A stretch of DNA of 64,000 nt from Acidimicrobiia bacterium (GCA_023265025.1 JAHFUP010000006.1:48581-112580), one strand, 5' to 3'; shown: positions 34,690-47,146, counted from the first letter of the stretch. Program-made: numbers and translations. Notes: a model not told the origin generated them from the letters alone.

Positions 34690-35718
34690 ATGCTCGCACT
34701 GGTGAAGAGGGAGGCAGGGCCGGGGCTGGAGCTCCACGACGTCCGCCGGCCGGAGATCGGCATCAACGACGTGCTCATACGGGTCAGCAAGACGGGCATC
34801 TGTGGCACCGACATGCACATCCAGTCATGGGACGCATGGGCGCAGCGGGCGGTCACGCCGCCGCTCATCGTCGGGCACGAGTTCGTCGGGACGGTCGAGG
34901 CGGTCGGCAGCAACGTCACCGGGTTCACGTCCGGGGAGCTGGTGTCAGGCGAGGGCCACGTCGTGTGTGGCCGTTGCCGGCACTGCCTGGCCGGCCGGCG
35001 TGAGCTGTGCGCGCACACGATCGGCCTCGGGGTCGGCCGCGACGGCGCCTTCGCCGAGTACGTGGCGCTCCCCATGACCAACGTCTGGCACCACTGGGAG
35101 GGCATCGACTCCGACGTCGCCGCCATCTTCGACCCGCTTGGAAACGCGGTCCACACCGCCCTCGCCTTCCCAGTGCTCGGCGAGGACGTCCTCATCAGCG
35201 GCGCCGGCCCCATCGGCCTGATGGCCACCGCCGTCGCCCGCCACGCCGGCGCCCGCCACGTCGTGGTCACCGAGCCGAACGCCTACCGCCGGGGACTCGC
35301 CATGAAGCTGGGCGCCACGCTGGCCGTGAACCCGGTCGACCGGGAGCTCCGCGACGTCTTCGCCGAGCTGGACATGGTCGAGGGGTTCGACGTGGCCATG
35401 GAGATGTCGGGCAATGCCGGCGCGCTGCGGTCAGCGCTGGCCGCGATGGCCCACGGCGGCCGCATCGCCGTCCTCGGCCTGCCGGCGGACGACGTCAGCC
35501 TCGACATCGGCGAGATCGTCCTGAAGATGCTCACCCTGCGCGGCATCTACGGCCGCGAGATGTACGAGACCTGGTACATGATGACCGTGATGCTCCGATC
35601 CGGCCTGGACATCGCCCCGGTGATCACCCACCGCTTCCACTTCACCGAGCACGAGGCCGCCTTCGCCGCCGCCCGCAGCGGCGAGAGCGGCAAGGTGATC
35701 ATGGACTGGAGCTCCTGA
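34690..35718 (+). CDS. tdh: L-threonine 3-dehydrogenase
   Basis: The 342-residue zinc-dependent dehydrogenase oxidises threonine to 2-amino-3-ketobutyrate with NAD+. Catalytic zinc ligands are Cys38 (TGICGTD) and His63-Glu64 (VGHEFVG). The structural zinc segment is [15 protein letters not shown], and the NAD-binding motif is [10 protein letters not shown]. It aligns closely with E. coli Tdh along its length, including [14 protein letters not shown] and [18 protein letters not shown] lies 7 nt upstream. It is followed after 4 nt by kbl. Confidence 0.96.
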   Translation: MLALVKREAGPGLELHDVRRPEIGINDVLIRVSKTGICGTDMHIQSWDAWAQRAVTPPLIVGHEFVGTVEAVGSNVTGFTSGELVSGEGHVVCGRCRHCLAGRRELCAHTIGLGVGRDGAFAEYVALPMTNVWHHWEGIDSDVAAIFDPLGNAVHTALAFPVLGEDVLISGAGPIGLMATAVARHAGARHVVVTEPNAYRRGLAMKLGATLAVNPVDRELRDVFAELDMVEGFDVAMEMSGNAGALRSALAAMAHGGRIAVLGLPADDVSLDIGEIVLKMLTLRGIYGREMYETWYMMTVMLRSGLDIAPVITHRFHFTEHEAAFAAARSGESGKVIMDWSS

Positions 35719-35722
35719 GCGC

Positions 35723-36940
35723 ATGCGCGCCGGCCCCCTCGATTTCCTCGACGACGAGGTCGCCGCCCTGCGCAGCAAGCACCTGTACCGGGCGCTCCGG
35801 GTCCACACGAGCGCGCAGGGGCCCGAGGTCGACGTCGACGGCCGCCACCTCGTCAGCCTCTCGTCCAACGACTACCTCGGCATGACCCACCACCCGCGGG
35901 TCCGAGCCGCGGCGGAGGCGGCGGTCCGCGATTTCGGCGTGGGATCGGGCGCGGTCCGGACGATCGCCGGCACCCTGGCCATGCACGAGGCCCTCGAAGC
36001 GGAGCTAGCCGAGTTCAAGCAGGTGCCGGCGGTGCTCACGTTCCAGTCCGGGTTCACGGCCAACACGGGCCTGATCCCGACCATCACCGGCGAGGGCGAC
36101 CTCATCGTGTCGGACGGCTTGAACCATGCGTCGATCATCGACGGCGTCCGCCTGTCCAAGGCGGCTCGGAAGGTCTATCCCCACGCCGACGTGGCCGCGT
36201 TGCGGGAGGTGCTGGCCGAGGCGACCGCGGCGGCGCAGTACCGGCTGATCCTCGTCGCGACCGACGGCGTGTTCAGCATGGACGGCGACATCGCCCCGCT
36301 ACCCGCCATCGTCGAAGCGGCGGAAGCGGCCGGCGCCGCCGTGCTCGTGGACGACGCCCACGGCTCGGGCGTGCTCGGCCGCGACGGGCGGGGCACTGTC
36401 GACCATTTCGGGCTGCACGGCCGGGTCCACATCCAGGTGGGCACGCTGTCGAAGGCGGTCGGCTCCCTCGGTGGTTACGTCGGCGGCCCGACCGCCCTGC
36501 GGGAGATCCTGACGCAGCGGTCCCGCCCGTTCCTGTTCTCCACGTCGCACCCGCCGGCGGTGGTGGCCGCCTGCCGCGAGGCCATCCGCGTGATGCAGGA
36601 CGAGCCGGAGCTGCAGGCGACGCTGTGGGCCAACACCCGCCGGTTCAAAGCCGAACTGGCCCGGCTGGGCTTCGACACCGGCCGGTCGGAGACACCGATC
36701 ACACCCGTGATGATGGGTGACCCGGAGACGGCCATGCGGTTCTCCGACCGGCTGATGGAGGAGGGCGTGTTCGCCCAGCCGGTGGTGTTCCCGACCGTCG
36801 CCCTCGACAAGGCCCGCATCCGCACCATCGTCACCGCGGCCCACACCGACGCCCACCTCGACTTCGCCGTCGACGCCTTCGCCCGCGTCGGCACGGAGCT
36901 GGGCCTGCTCACCGCCTCGCCGGCGCCGCCAGCTCCTTGA
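35723..36940 (+). CDS. kbl: Glycine C-acetyltransferase (2-amino-3-ketobutyrate CoA ligase)
   Basis: The 405-residue PLP enzyme splits 2-amino-3-ketobutyrate with CoA into glycine and acetyl-CoA, the second step after Tdh. Family motifs are LSSNDYLGMTHHPRV, DGVFSMDGDIAPL, VDDAHGSGVLG and the PLP-lysine segment QVGTLSKAVGSLGGY. It forms a two-gene threonine-degradation operon with tdh. Its 3' end overlaps the convergent helicase gene by 32 nt. Confidence 0.95.
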   Translation: MRAGPLDFLDDEVAALRSKHLYRALRVHTSAQGPEVDVDGRHLVSLSSNDYLGMTHHPRVRAAAEAAVRDFGVGSGAVRTIAGTLAMHEALEAELAEFKQVPAVLTFQSGFTANTGLIPTITGEGDLIVSDGLNHASIIDGVRLSKAARKVYPHADVAALREVLAEATAAAQYRLILVATDGVFSMDGDIAPLPAIVEAAEAAGAAVLVDDAHGSGVLGRDGRGTVDHFGLHGRVHIQVGTLSKAVGSLGGYVGGPTALREILTQRSRPFLFSTSHPPAVVAACREAIRVMQDEPELQATLWANTRRFKAELARLGFDTGRSETPITPVMMGDPETAMRFSDRLMEEGVFAQPVVFPTVALDKARIRTIVTAAHTDAHLDFAVDAFARVGTELGLLTASPAPPAP

Positions 36941-39833
36941 CCAGCTCGACGACGAGCTCGGCGCCACGGTCGGCCCACCGCGACCGGTAGGCGCCGGCCA
37001 GCTTCCATCCGGCCCGGCACAGCGCCAGGTGCCGTTCGATGTGGGCCTCCGGACCGTCAGCGTGGACCTCGCACTCCACGCCGGAGCTCCGGGTGTTGTC
37101 ACACAGGCTGACGTCGACCACGTGGCGGCCGCTGGGGTACGAGGTGCGAACGTCGACGCCGGCGAGGTGCAGGTGGTCGGCCACCTGCGAGGTCCACGCG
37201 CTCACCGGACCGGCGAGCCCCGGCGGCCCTGGCGGCGTGTCCGCCTGGGCGAGGTAGGCCTCCACCAAGCTGCCGGGCGGAGGGTCAGCGGAATAGAGCA
37301 GGACCATCTGCCGGCGGGCGCGGGTGACCAGAACGGCGAACAGGTGCGGATCGTCGACGAACCGCCAGGACGTGGCGCCGTCGGCCGGCCCCAATCCGAG
37401 CAAGGCGATGACGATGTCGCGCTCGTTGCCCTGAAAGGCGTGGACCGTGCCAATGCGCAGGTCGAGCGCCTCCAGCTCGTCGGCGGTGAACGCGGCGAGG
37501 GCGGCGGCCTCGAGCGCGTCGGCCTGGGCCCGGAACGGCGTCACGGCGCCGACACTGCGGGCCCCCTCCCCGAGCAGCCGGCGCAGCTCCGCGACCGCCC
37601 GGTCGACCTCCGCCCGCACCACGCCGGCCTCGTCCCGCTCGCCGGACAGCCGCACCAGCCGGACGCAATCCCTCGACTCCGTCTCCGGCAACCGGGTGGC
37701 GATGTCCACCCGCCCGCCGTAGAGACGCCGGGCGACGAAGTCCATCAGGTGGGGATCCGACCGGAAGTGCTCGTCGAGGACCAGCACGGCGACCACGGCG
37801 GCGGCGACGTCGAACGTGCTGTTGCGACGCACGTCGAGTCGTGCCGCCAGCGTCGGCGAGCCGTCGAGGCCGTGCCCGGCCAGCACCTCCCGCAGGCGCT
37901 CGTCCGACAGGAAGGACACGTGGCGGAGCTGGTGGGGATCGCCGGCGATCACCGCCCGCCGGCCTCTCAGCAGGGTGACCGCGGCCAAGGGCTGGTCGAT
38001 CGACGAGGCCTCGTCGAGGATCACCAGGTCGAAGAGCCCCGCGACGGGCGGGAGGAGGTCGTCGACGTCGGCCAGCGTGCCGACCCACAGCGGCAAGGCC
38101 TTCGTCAGCTTGGCGTCGTTGAGCCGGGCCAGTTGCTCCCGCCGGGCCGACCGGCCGCTCCGCAGGGCGGTGGCGAGTGCGGCCACCGCCGGCAGCGTCG
38201 AGCGGCTCAGGTGCTCGGAGGACCGGCTCTCGGCGGCCAGCGACCGGCCGAGAGCGGCACGCGCCTCGTCGTCGGCGGCACGGAGCTCGTCCCAGTCGTC
38301 GCTCAGGTCGAGGCCGCCGGCGGCGACGAGGCCAGTCGCGATCCGGGTGGCCCGGGCGAGGTCGAGGCACCGGACCAGGTCGGCGACGGCGACGTCACGG
38401 CCGGCGCCGGCCAGCGCCTGCAACGAGCGCAGGGCGCGGCGGGCCTTCCGGCGATTCCACCAGCCGGCTCCGTCGGCCGGCGTGGCTGCGTCGATCAGCG
38501 CGGCCACGTCGGCCAGGTCGGTCGCCGGGTCGAAAAGGGCCGGCGCCACGACTCGGGCGTCGCTGACGTCGTCCTCGGGCGTCGCCAGCATCTGCTCCGC
38601 CCGCAACCGGTCGGCGATGGTGGCGCACAGGCGGTCACGCCTGGACGTCGCCTGCTCCCGCGCCGCCCGCGCCGCGGCCACGGCGCCGTCCGTGACGGGC
38701 TGCAGCTGACCTGCTGACAGCCGGGCGGCCAGCTCGTCGCGGCGCTCGTTCGACCCGAAGACGACCGGATCCGGCCCGGGCGCCCGTTCGAACAGGTCGA
38801 GGAGGGCGTCGACGGTGGCGTCGGACTTCGCCGCCACCAGCACGCGCTCGCCGCGGGCGAGGGCGTCGCAGGCGATGGCGACAACGGTCTGCGACTTCCC
38901 GGTGCCGGGTGCCCCCGAGACCAGCGTCACCGGACGGTGGCGGCTGCTGCGCACCGCATCGCGCTGCACGGGGGTGAGTAGGTAGGGCGAGGCGACGCCG
39001 GCGTCCACCTCGTCGGCCGGTTGTGGGGGATCGGCGAGCTGGTCGACGTACAGCCAGTGGAACGCGGTCGGCTGGTCGAGCGCCTCGGCGGTCCACGCCC
39101 GCAGCGAGCCGGCGCGGCTCGAACCGCCGGTGTCGTGCACCGCGTAGACGGCGACGCCGGCGACGATGACGAGCCCCTCCGCACGCATGAGGGCGTCGGG
39201 GCCGGCGCCGGCCGGGACCAGCTCGGTCGCCGGAAGCCCGGCCGCGACGGCCGCGGCACGGGAGAACTGCTTCAACCGGCTCAGCTTCGCGAGCAGGGCC
39301 GGCGGGATCTCGGCCTCGGCGTGGCCGTCGAGTGCTCCGCCGCCGACCTCGATGGCGCCGTCGAGCTCATGACGCACGCGCCGGTCGGTGATGAGCTCAC
39401 TCACCTCGACGTCGCCGGCGGGCACGAGATACGAGCCCGCCCGGTGCACGCGAACGGGCACCGTGACGAGCGGGTGGAGGACGCGGCGGGAGCGCCCGTC
39501 GTCGGCGGGCATGCGGCCGGCGACGAAGAGCCAGCCGGCCCGGAGCGACCGCTGTCCGGGACGGATCTGGTCGACCGCGGCCAGGCGCTCGGCGAACCGC
39601 CGCTCCAGCGCGTTTCCCAGCGCCCGCTGCTCGGTCGCCAGGAGCATGCTGGCGACGGGACCGGTCAGCACCGAAGGCACCGGCGGCACGAACAGCCGGA
39701 CGGCGGCAGCCGGCATCCACCGGAACCATTCCGTGGGGACGGTCAGCGCGGTGGCCCGCTGCTCGGCGGCCGGCGACAGGTCGGCCAGCGCATGGAGGAC
39801 CCGCCGAGCCGTCGGCCCCGGCCGTTCGTCCAT
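36909..39833 (-). CDS. SF1 helicase with C-terminal nuclease-like domain
   Basis: This protein of about 974 residues has an uncharacterised N-terminal part (1-280) and a DNA2/UPF1-like SF1 helicase. Walker A is GAPGTGKS (307-314), Walker B FDLVILDEASSIDQ, then motif III GDPHQL, LDEHFRSDP, GTVHAFQGNERDIVI and motif VI LVTRARRQ. The last 85 residues look like a Vsr/DUF559-type restriction fold: VVDVSL (Asp907), then GVECEVHADG (Glu920, Glu922), a basic helix and GWKLAGAYRSRW. ATG 39833 follows a TACCGT box by 8 nt; the ORF track overextends through the reductase. DNA repair or phage defence are possible roles. Confidence 0.84.
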   Translation of the reverse strand: MDERPGPTARRVLHALADLSPAAEQRATALTVPTEWFRWMPAAAVRLFVPPVPSVLTGPVASMLLATEQRALGNALERRFAERLAAVDQIRPGQRSLRAGWLFVAGRMPADDGRSRRVLHPLVTVPVRVHRAGSYLVPAGDVEVSELITDRRVRHELDGAIEVGGGALDGHAEAEIPPALLAKLSRLKQFSRAAAVAAGLPATELVPAGAGPDALMRAEGLVIVAGVAVYAVHDTGGSSRAGSLRAWTAEALDQPTAFHWLYVDQLADPPQPADEVDAGVASPYLLTPVQRDAVRSSRHRPVTLVSGAPGTGKSQTVVAIACDALARGERVLVAAKSDATVDALLDLFERAPGPDPVVFGSNERRDELAARLSAGQLQPVTDGAVAAARAAREQATSRRDRLCATIADRLRAEQMLATPEDDVSDARVVAPALFDPATDLADVAALIDAATPADGAGWWNRRKARRALRSLQALAGAGRDVAVADLVRCLDLARATRIATGLVAAGGLDLSDDWDELRAADDEARAALGRSLAAESRSSEHLSRSTLPAVAALATALRSGRSARREQLARLNDAKLTKALPLWVGTLADVDDLLPPVAGLFDLVILDEASSIDQPLAAVTLLRGRRAVIAGDPHQLRHVSFLSDERLREVLAGHGLDGSPTLAARLDVRRNSTFDVAAAVVAVLVLDEHFRSDPHLMDFVARRLYGGRVDIATRLPETESRDCVRLVRLSGERDEAGVVRAEVDRAVAELRRLLGEGARSVGAVTPFRAQADALEAAALAAFTADELEALDLRIGTVHAFQGNERDIVIALLGLGPADGATSWRFVDDPHLFAVLVTRARRQMVLLYSADPPPGSLVEAYLAQADTPPGPPGLAGPVSAWTSQVADHLHLAGVDVRTSYPSGRHVVDVSLCDNTRSSGVECEVHADGPEAHIERHLALCRAGWKLAGAYRSRWADRGAELVVELVKELAAPARR

Positions 39834-39841
39834 CACCGCCA

Positions 39842-39847
39842 ACGGTA
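39842..39847 (-). promoter_or_regulatory. Leaderless -10 box for the helicase gene
   Basis: TACCGT lies 8 nt before ATG 39833 on the minus strand. Confidence 0.4.
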
Positions 39848-39886
39848 CCGAAGCGGCTTGGGCGCCGGCGCCGGCGTGAAGGCGGT

Positions 39887-40807
39887 CTAGCCGGGTCCCA
39901 CCTTGCGGCCGTGGATGTCCCGCTCGATGGCGAAGAGCAGAGGTGCCTGCTGCTGGGCGTGGGGCGAGTAGATGTCGGTGGCGACGAACCGGGCGACGAT
40001 GGCCTCCATGTCGGCGGGGTCGGCCCGGTGGCGGGCGTTGAAGAACCGCTCCTGGTGGATCAGCGTCCGGTCGACACCCATGTCGGACAGGGCGATCTCC
40101 ATCTCCTCGGCCATGGCCCCGTTGCCGCTCAGGTAGAACCGCTTCCCACCCAGCGTCTCCAGAAGCGGCGGCACCGACTCCGTCACGCGGCCGCGGAGGC
40201 CGGTCCAGTCGTCCGGCGGCTGCGAGAGGGAGATCTCGTAGGTGAAGTTCGGGTAGGCCGCGGCCAGGGCGTCGAGCTCGCCGGTGAGGCAGATGTCCTC
40301 CGCCAGCCGTAGACCCCAGAACAACCGGATGCGCCGGGTATCGCCGCGACCCAGCAGGTCGAGCACGAGGGCGTGGAAGGGGCTGATTCCGACGCCGGTC
40401 GCCAGCATGACGAGTTCGGCGCCGCCGTCGTCGTCCTTCGGCCGCATCGATCGCCCCGACGGGCCCCGGAACGCGAGCTCGGTGCCGGGCGGAGCCGACG
40501 CCAGGTAGTGCGACAGCGGCCCCTCCGGAAACACCCGGATGAGCATCTCGAACGACCGGTCCGCCGCCGGCGGCAGGAACATGCAGTACGGACTGTGCTG
40601 GAGGCCGACGCCGGGGACGTCGGCCTGGATGGCCAGGAACTGCCCCGGCGAGTAGTCCAAGGGCCGGTCGTCGGCGACCCGCGCACCGATCCGCACGGTG
40701 CCGGTGGGCGTCAGGCGGTCGACGAAGAGAACCTCCGCTCGGCGGCCGAAGCGGGACTCCTGCTGCCACATCCGGTCGGCAACCGACCGTGGATCGACGG
40801 GGTCCAT
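39887..40807 (-). CDS. Ferredoxin-NADP reductase-like flavoprotein
   Basis: The 306-residue protein has the FNR fold. An FAD-binding barrel (about 25-125) contains [10 protein letters not shown] and [10 protein letters not shown], the latter in place of the usual RxYS motif. The NAD(P)-binding domain has [17 protein letters not shown] and a terminal [14 protein letters not shown]. An extra helical tail (about 255-306) is present. It would shuttle electrons from NAD(P)H to an unidentified acceptor; no ferredoxin or oxygenase is adjacent. GGGAGGA 6 nt before ATG 40807 sets the start over ATG 40831. Confidence 0.82.
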   Translation of the reverse strand: MDPVDPRSVADRMWQQESRFGRRAEVLFVDRLTPTGTVRIGARVADDRPLDYSPGQFLAIQADVPGVGLQHSPYCMFLPPAADRSFEMLIRVFPEGPLSHYLASAPPGTELAFRGPSGRSMRPKDDDGGAELVMLATGVGISPFHALVLDLLGRGDTRRIRLFWGLRLAEDICLTGELDALAAAYPNFTYEISLSQPPDDWTGLRGRVTESVPPLLETLGGKRFYLSGNGAMAEEMEIALSDMGVDRTLIHQERFFNARHRADPADMEAIVARFVATDIYSPHAQQQAPLLFAIERDIHGRKVGPG

Positions 40808-40941
40808 CGGCATTCCTCCCGGCTCGGGCATCCGATCCTACGCCGCCGGCGACGCCGGTGAGGCCTTCAGGAAGATTTCACGTAGAATGCATGCGACGAG
40901 GGGGTCAGTGGGGCTCACTCGGACGAAGAGAAGAGATCAGC

Positions 40942-41142
40942 GTGGCAACAGGAACCGTGAAGTTTTTCAACTCCGAGAAGGGCTACGGCTTCATTTCTCG
41001 TGAGCAGGGCGACGACGTCTTCGTGCACTACTCCAACATCGAGGGGCGCGGCTACCGCTCCCTGGAGGAGGGCCAGAAGGTGGAGTTCGACGTCGCCCCC
41101 GGGCGGAAGGGTGAGGAAGCCCAGAACGTTCGGGCTATCTAG
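40942..41142 (+). CDS. Cold-shock domain protein
   Basis: The 66-residue single-stranded nucleic-acid-binding OB protein has RNP1 KGYGFIS and RNP2 VFVHYSNI, and begins [13 protein letters not shown]. It acts as an RNA chaperone. The start is GTG 40942. A TAGAAT box at 40883-40888 would give a leader of about 50 nt, shorter than the classic long cspA leader. A strong terminator follows. Confidence 0.95.
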   Translation: MATGTVKFFNSEKGYGFISREQGDDVFVHYSNIEGRGYRSLEEGQKVEFDVAPGRKGEEAQNVRAI

Positions 41143-41160
41143 CCCCGAAGTTCGACGACG

Positions 41161-41189
41161 AGCCGCCGGCCTCCGGTCGGCGGCTTTCT
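41161..41189 (+). terminator. Rho-independent terminator after the cold-shock gene
   Basis: AGCCGCCGGCC-TCC-GGTCGGCGGCT forms an 11-bp stem (one G-T pair) followed by TTCT. It ends 30 nt before the next gene. Confidence 0.75.
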
Positions 41190-41218
41190 GCTTACCCCAC
41201 CGGCCCTAAGGAGATCAG

Positions 41219-41503
41219 ATGGGCGGTCAGCGAACCAGCTTCAGCAAGCTTCAACGCGATCGAGACAAGAAGGCCAAGGCCGCCGCAAAGCGGGAGAAGC
41301 GTCAGGACCGCGGCGCCGGCACCGAGGGTGACGAGGTCGTCACCGATGCGCTGGTCGACGACGACGGCAAGAGCGAGTTGTCAGCCGACGACCTGCTCAA
41401 GCTGATCGAGTCGATCCACCAGCGCTTCGACGCCGGCACCATGACATATGAGGAGTTCGAGGAGCAGAAGGTCGACCTCCTGGGTCGGCTGCCCGTCGAC
41501 TGA
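41219..41503 (+). CDS. Small SHOCT-like domain protein
   Basis: The 94-residue protein has a basic, Lys/Arg-rich helical N-terminus (FSKLQRDRDKKAKAAAKREKRQ), an acidic middle, and a C-terminal SHOCT-like helix pair (LSADDLLKLIESIHQRFDAGTMTYEEFEEQKVDLLGRL). SHOCT modules often mediate oligomerisation. Cytoplasmic, role unknown. AAGGAG lies 5 nt before ATG 41219. Confidence 0.75.
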   Translation: MGGQRTSFSKLQRDRDKKAKAAAKREKRQDRGAGTEGDEVVTDALVDDDGKSELSADDLLKLIESIHQRFDAGTMTYEEFEEQKVDLLGRLPVD

Positions 41504-41522
41504 CTCGGGGGCCGCGCGCGGT

Positions 41523-43295
41523 TCAGGCGCCCAGTTCCTCCGACAGCTCCAACCACCGTTCTTCGGCACCCGCCAGCGCCGTCTCGGCGTCGGCGAGGGC
41601 TTGGGCCGTCGCGGCCAGGCCCACGTGGTCGGACGGGTCGAGCCCGGCCAGCTCGGCGGCCAGGCGGTCCCGCGTCGCCTCCGCGTCCGCCATGGCCCGC
41701 TCAGCCAGCCCGATGAGGCGCCGCAGGGTGCTGGCTGAGCGCGGCTTCGACGCCGGCGACCCGGTGCCGTCCGCCGGCGCCGGCCTCGCCTTCGCCGGCG
41801 CGGCCGCAGCCTTCGGGCCGGCCGCCGACTTCGGGGTGGCGGCGCGCCCGGCGGCGTAGTCGGCGTAGCCGTTCAAGGCCATCGTCGCCCCGCCCCGCCC
41901 GTCGAGCACGAGCACGTCCTCCACCGTCCGCTCCAGCAGCGCCCGGTCGTGGCTGACGACCACGAGCGAGCCGGGCCACGTCTCCAGGTGGTCCTCCAGC
42001 GCCCGGAGGGTGTCGAGGTCGAGGTCGTTGGTGGGCTCGTCGAGGAGGACGACGTTGGGCATGCGGGTCAGCACGAGGAGAAGCTGCAACCGCCGGCGCT
42101 CGCCACCCGACAGCGTGCCGATCGGCGCCTGCTGGATGTCGTTGTCGAACAGGAACCGCTCCATGAGGCGGGCCTGCTCCCAATTCGGCTGGGTGGCCGG
42201 CGCGGCCACCGCCTCCCGCACCCGCTGGGCGGGGTCGAGCTCCACGCCGGCCTGCCGGTAGTAGCCGAGCTGCACGGTGGCGGCGGTGCGCACCGTCCCC
42301 TCCGCCGGCGCCAGGCGCCCCTCGATGATCTCCAGCAGCGTGGTCTTGCCCGAACCATTGGGCCCGAGGATGCCCAGCCGCCCGCCCGGCTCCAGGTCGA
42401 GGTCGACGTTCCGGAACAGGCTCGGACCGTCGCCGAACCGATGCCCCACGCCGGCGAGGGTGATCACCAGGTCGCCGAGACGGGGCGTGGCGACGCCGCG
42501 GGACGCGGCGGTCAGGTCGGGCGCCGCCGCTCGGAGAGCCGCCGGCCCGCCTTCGACGATGGCGGTGGCGCTGGCGATGCGGGCCTTCGGCTTGCGGGTC
42601 CGGGCCGGCGCGCCCCGGCGCAGCCACGCCAGCTCCGCCTTGGCCAGGTTGCGGCGCACCGCCTCCGTGGAGGCGTCACGAGCGGCCCGCTCGCTGCGGT
42701 TGGCCAGGTAGCTGGCGTACCCGCCGTCGTGGACGTAGCCGCCGCCGCCCTCGATCTCCAGGATGCGGGTGGTGACCCGGTCGAGGACGTGGCGATCGTG
42801 GGTGACGAGCACCAGCCCGCCCCGGAACACGGCCAGCCGGGCCTCCAGCCAGCCGATGGCCTCCACGTCGAGGTGGTTGGTCGGCTCGTCGAGTACCAGC
42901 AGGTCGACGTCGGAGACCAGGACCCGGGCCAGGGCGACCCGCTTGGTCTGCCCACCCGACAGGGTGGAGACGTCGTCGCCGGCCACCGTGGCCATGCCCA
43001 GGTGGTCGAGGATGGCCGCCGCCTCCCAGTGCAGGCCCACGGCCTGGCGAACCGTCCCGGGAGGCAGGACCGGCTCCTGGTCGAGGTAGCCGACGCGCAC
43101 GTCCCGGCCCCGGCGCACGATGCCCTCCTCGGACTCGGCCACGCCGGCCAGGATGCGCAGCAGCGTGGACTTGCCCGAGCCGTTGCGTCCGACCACGCCC
43201 AGCCGATCGCCGCCCCGGACGGTGACCGAGAGATCCTCGAAGAGAGGCCGGTCCGGGCGGCGGACGGTGGCCTTGTCAACGTCGACGAGGATCAT
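41523..43295 (-). CDS. ABC-F ATPase, Uup-like
   Basis: The 590-residue protein has two nucleotide-binding domains in one chain and no membrane segment. They are GRNGSGKS with LSGGQ and LLVLDEPTNHLD, then GPNGSGKT with LSGGE and VVLLDEPTNDLD. A C-terminal coiled coil (about 520-588) is typical of Uup. ABC-F proteins act on ribosomes or, for Uup, on DNA-related stress. ATG 43295 follows TAGCCT by 6 nt with no ribosome binding site. Confidence 0.91.
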   Translation of the reverse strand: MILVDVDKATVRRPDRPLFEDLSVTVRGGDRLGVVGRNGSGKSTLLRILAGVAESEEGIVRRGRDVRVGYLDQEPVLPPGTVRQAVGLHWEAAAILDHLGMATVAGDDVSTLSGGQTKRVALARVLVSDVDLLVLDEPTNHLDVEAIGWLEARLAVFRGGLVLVTHDRHVLDRVTTRILEIEGGGGYVHDGGYASYLANRSERAARDASTEAVRRNLAKAELAWLRRGAPARTRKPKARIASATAIVEGGPAALRAAAPDLTAASRGVATPRLGDLVITLAGVGHRFGDGPSLFRNVDLDLEPGGRLGILGPNGSGKTTLLEIIEGRLAPAEGTVRTAATVQLGYYRQAGVELDPAQRVREAVAAPATQPNWEQARLMERFLFDNDIQQAPIGTLSGGERRRLQLLLVLTRMPNVVLLDEPTNDLDLDTLRALEDHLETWPGSLVVVSHDRALLERTVEDVLVLDGRGGATMALNGYADYAAGRAATPKSAAGPKAAAAPAKARPAPADGTGSPASKPRSASTLRRLIGLAERAMADAEATRDRLAAELAGLDPSDHVGLAATAQALADAETALAGAEERWLELSEELGA

Positions 43296-43301
43296 GCCCG
43301 C

Positions 43302-43307
43302 AGGCTA
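43302..43307 (-). promoter_or_regulatory. Leaderless -10 box for the ABC-F gene
   Basis: TAGCCT lies 6 nt before ATG 43295 on the minus strand. Confidence 0.45.
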
Positions 43308-43398
43308 TGGGCGATTTCTGCCCTTGAGACTGTTTGCGGCCCGAAGGTAATGTCCGCACCGGGATGCCGAAGCCATGGCACCCGGCAGGAGGGATCGA

Positions 43399-44424
43399 AT
43401 GACGATGAAGCGCCTGATGAGTTGGATCGCGCCAGTGCTGATCGCCACCACCATGCTGGTGGCCTGCGGCGACGACAAGGACGACACTGCGACCCCGACG
43501 GGCGGCGCCCAGGCCGCCCCCGACCAGGTGAACGTCCTCGCCGGCATCAACGACCCCACGGACCTGAACGTCGCCGTCACCGAGTTCCTCCCCGAGGCGG
43601 TCACCATCGCCGCCGGCAAGTCCGTGGAGTGGAAGATCAGCGGCCCCGAGCCGCACTCGGTCACCTTCACGGCCGATGGCAAGCCGCCGGCGGTGGCCGA
43701 CGAGAAGCTCTTCCCCCCGACGCCGCCGACCGGCCCCTACAACGGCAAGACGCTGGTCAACTCGGGCCTGGTGCCCCTCGGCCCGGGGGCGCCGGCACCG
43801 TTCAAGATCACCTTCCCGACCGCCGGCAAGTACACCTACTACTGCGTCATCCACCCGAACATGACGGGCACGGTCACGGTCGTCGACGCCAACGGCAAGG
43901 TCGACACCCAGGCCGAGGTGACCGCCCGGGCGACGCAGGAGCAAAGCCAGTGGATCGCGGAGGGCAAGGCGGCCAAGAAGAAGCTGGTCGAGACGCCCCC
44001 GGCCGTCGACAAGGCCGCCGACGGCACGTCGACCTACAAGCTGCTGATGGGCGCCACCACGCCGCACACCGACATCCTGGCCTTCACGCCACCGCCGGCG
44101 GCGCTCAAGGCCGGCGACAAGGTCACCTTCCTGAACACCAGCGAGGCGCCCCACACGGCCAGCTTCGCCGGCAAGACCACGCTCCCCCAGGACCCGACCA
44201 GCCCGGCGGTCGCCGCCCCGGCGCCCGGCCCGTCGCCCCAGACGCTGAACGCGGATGCGTTCTTCAACTCCGGCCTCCTCCCGCCGAACGCCGGCCCGCC
44301 AGGGTCGATACCGCCGGAGGCGGCCCGGAGCTTCACGTTCGTCGTCCGGACCGCCGGCACCTACACCTTCGTGTGCATCCTCCACGTAACGAGCGGCATG
44401 GCAGGCGTCCTCAAGACGGCCTAG
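43399..44424 (+). CDS. Lipoprotein with two cupredoxin domains
   Basis: The 341-residue protein has a lipobox (TTMLVACGDD) and two plastocyanin-like domains. Domain 1 carries PHSVTF and YYCVIHPNMTGTV. Domain 2 carries PHTASF and FVCILHVTSGMAGV. Each set supplies the His-Cys-His-Met ligands of a type 1 copper site. It is anchored outside the membrane and would carry electrons or bind copper. AGGAGGG lies 6 nt before ATG 43399. No oxidase is adjacent. Confidence 0.88.
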   Translation: MTMKRLMSWIAPVLIATTMLVACGDDKDDTATPTGGAQAAPDQVNVLAGINDPTDLNVAVTEFLPEAVTIAAGKSVEWKISGPEPHSVTFTADGKPPAVADEKLFPPTPPTGPYNGKTLVNSGLVPLGPGAPAPFKITFPTAGKYTYYCVIHPNMTGTVTVVDANGKVDTQAEVTARATQEQSQWIAEGKAAKKKLVETPPAVDKAADGTSTYKLLMGATTPHTDILAFTPPPAALKAGDKVTFLNTSEAPHTASFAGKTTLPQDPTSPAVAAPAPGPSPQTLNADAFFNSGLLPPNAGPPGSIPPEAARSFTFVVRTAGTYTFVCILHVTSGMAGVLKTA

Positions 44425-44429
44425 GCCCC

Positions 44430-44480
44430 CCGATCTGGCTGCACTGACGTGCGTGTGCACACGTCAGTGCAGCAAGATCG
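44430..44480. repeat. Palindromic repeat, copy 2
   Basis: Arms of 21 nt (44431-44451 and 44460-44480) pair with one mismatch around an 8-nt loop, 6 nt after the cupredoxin stop. CCGATCTGGCTGCACTGACG (44430-44449) matches copy 1 at 6800-6819 in 19 of 20 positions. It lies between convergent genes. Confidence 0.7.
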
Positions 44481-44491
44481 CGTAGGGGCGC

Positions 44492-47146
<2,655 letters not shown>

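Noticed and set aside
39834-40769. N-terminal 312-residue extension of the helicase ORF
   Set aside because: It is an out-of-frame shadow of the flavin reductase gene; family-like sequence begins at ATG 39833.
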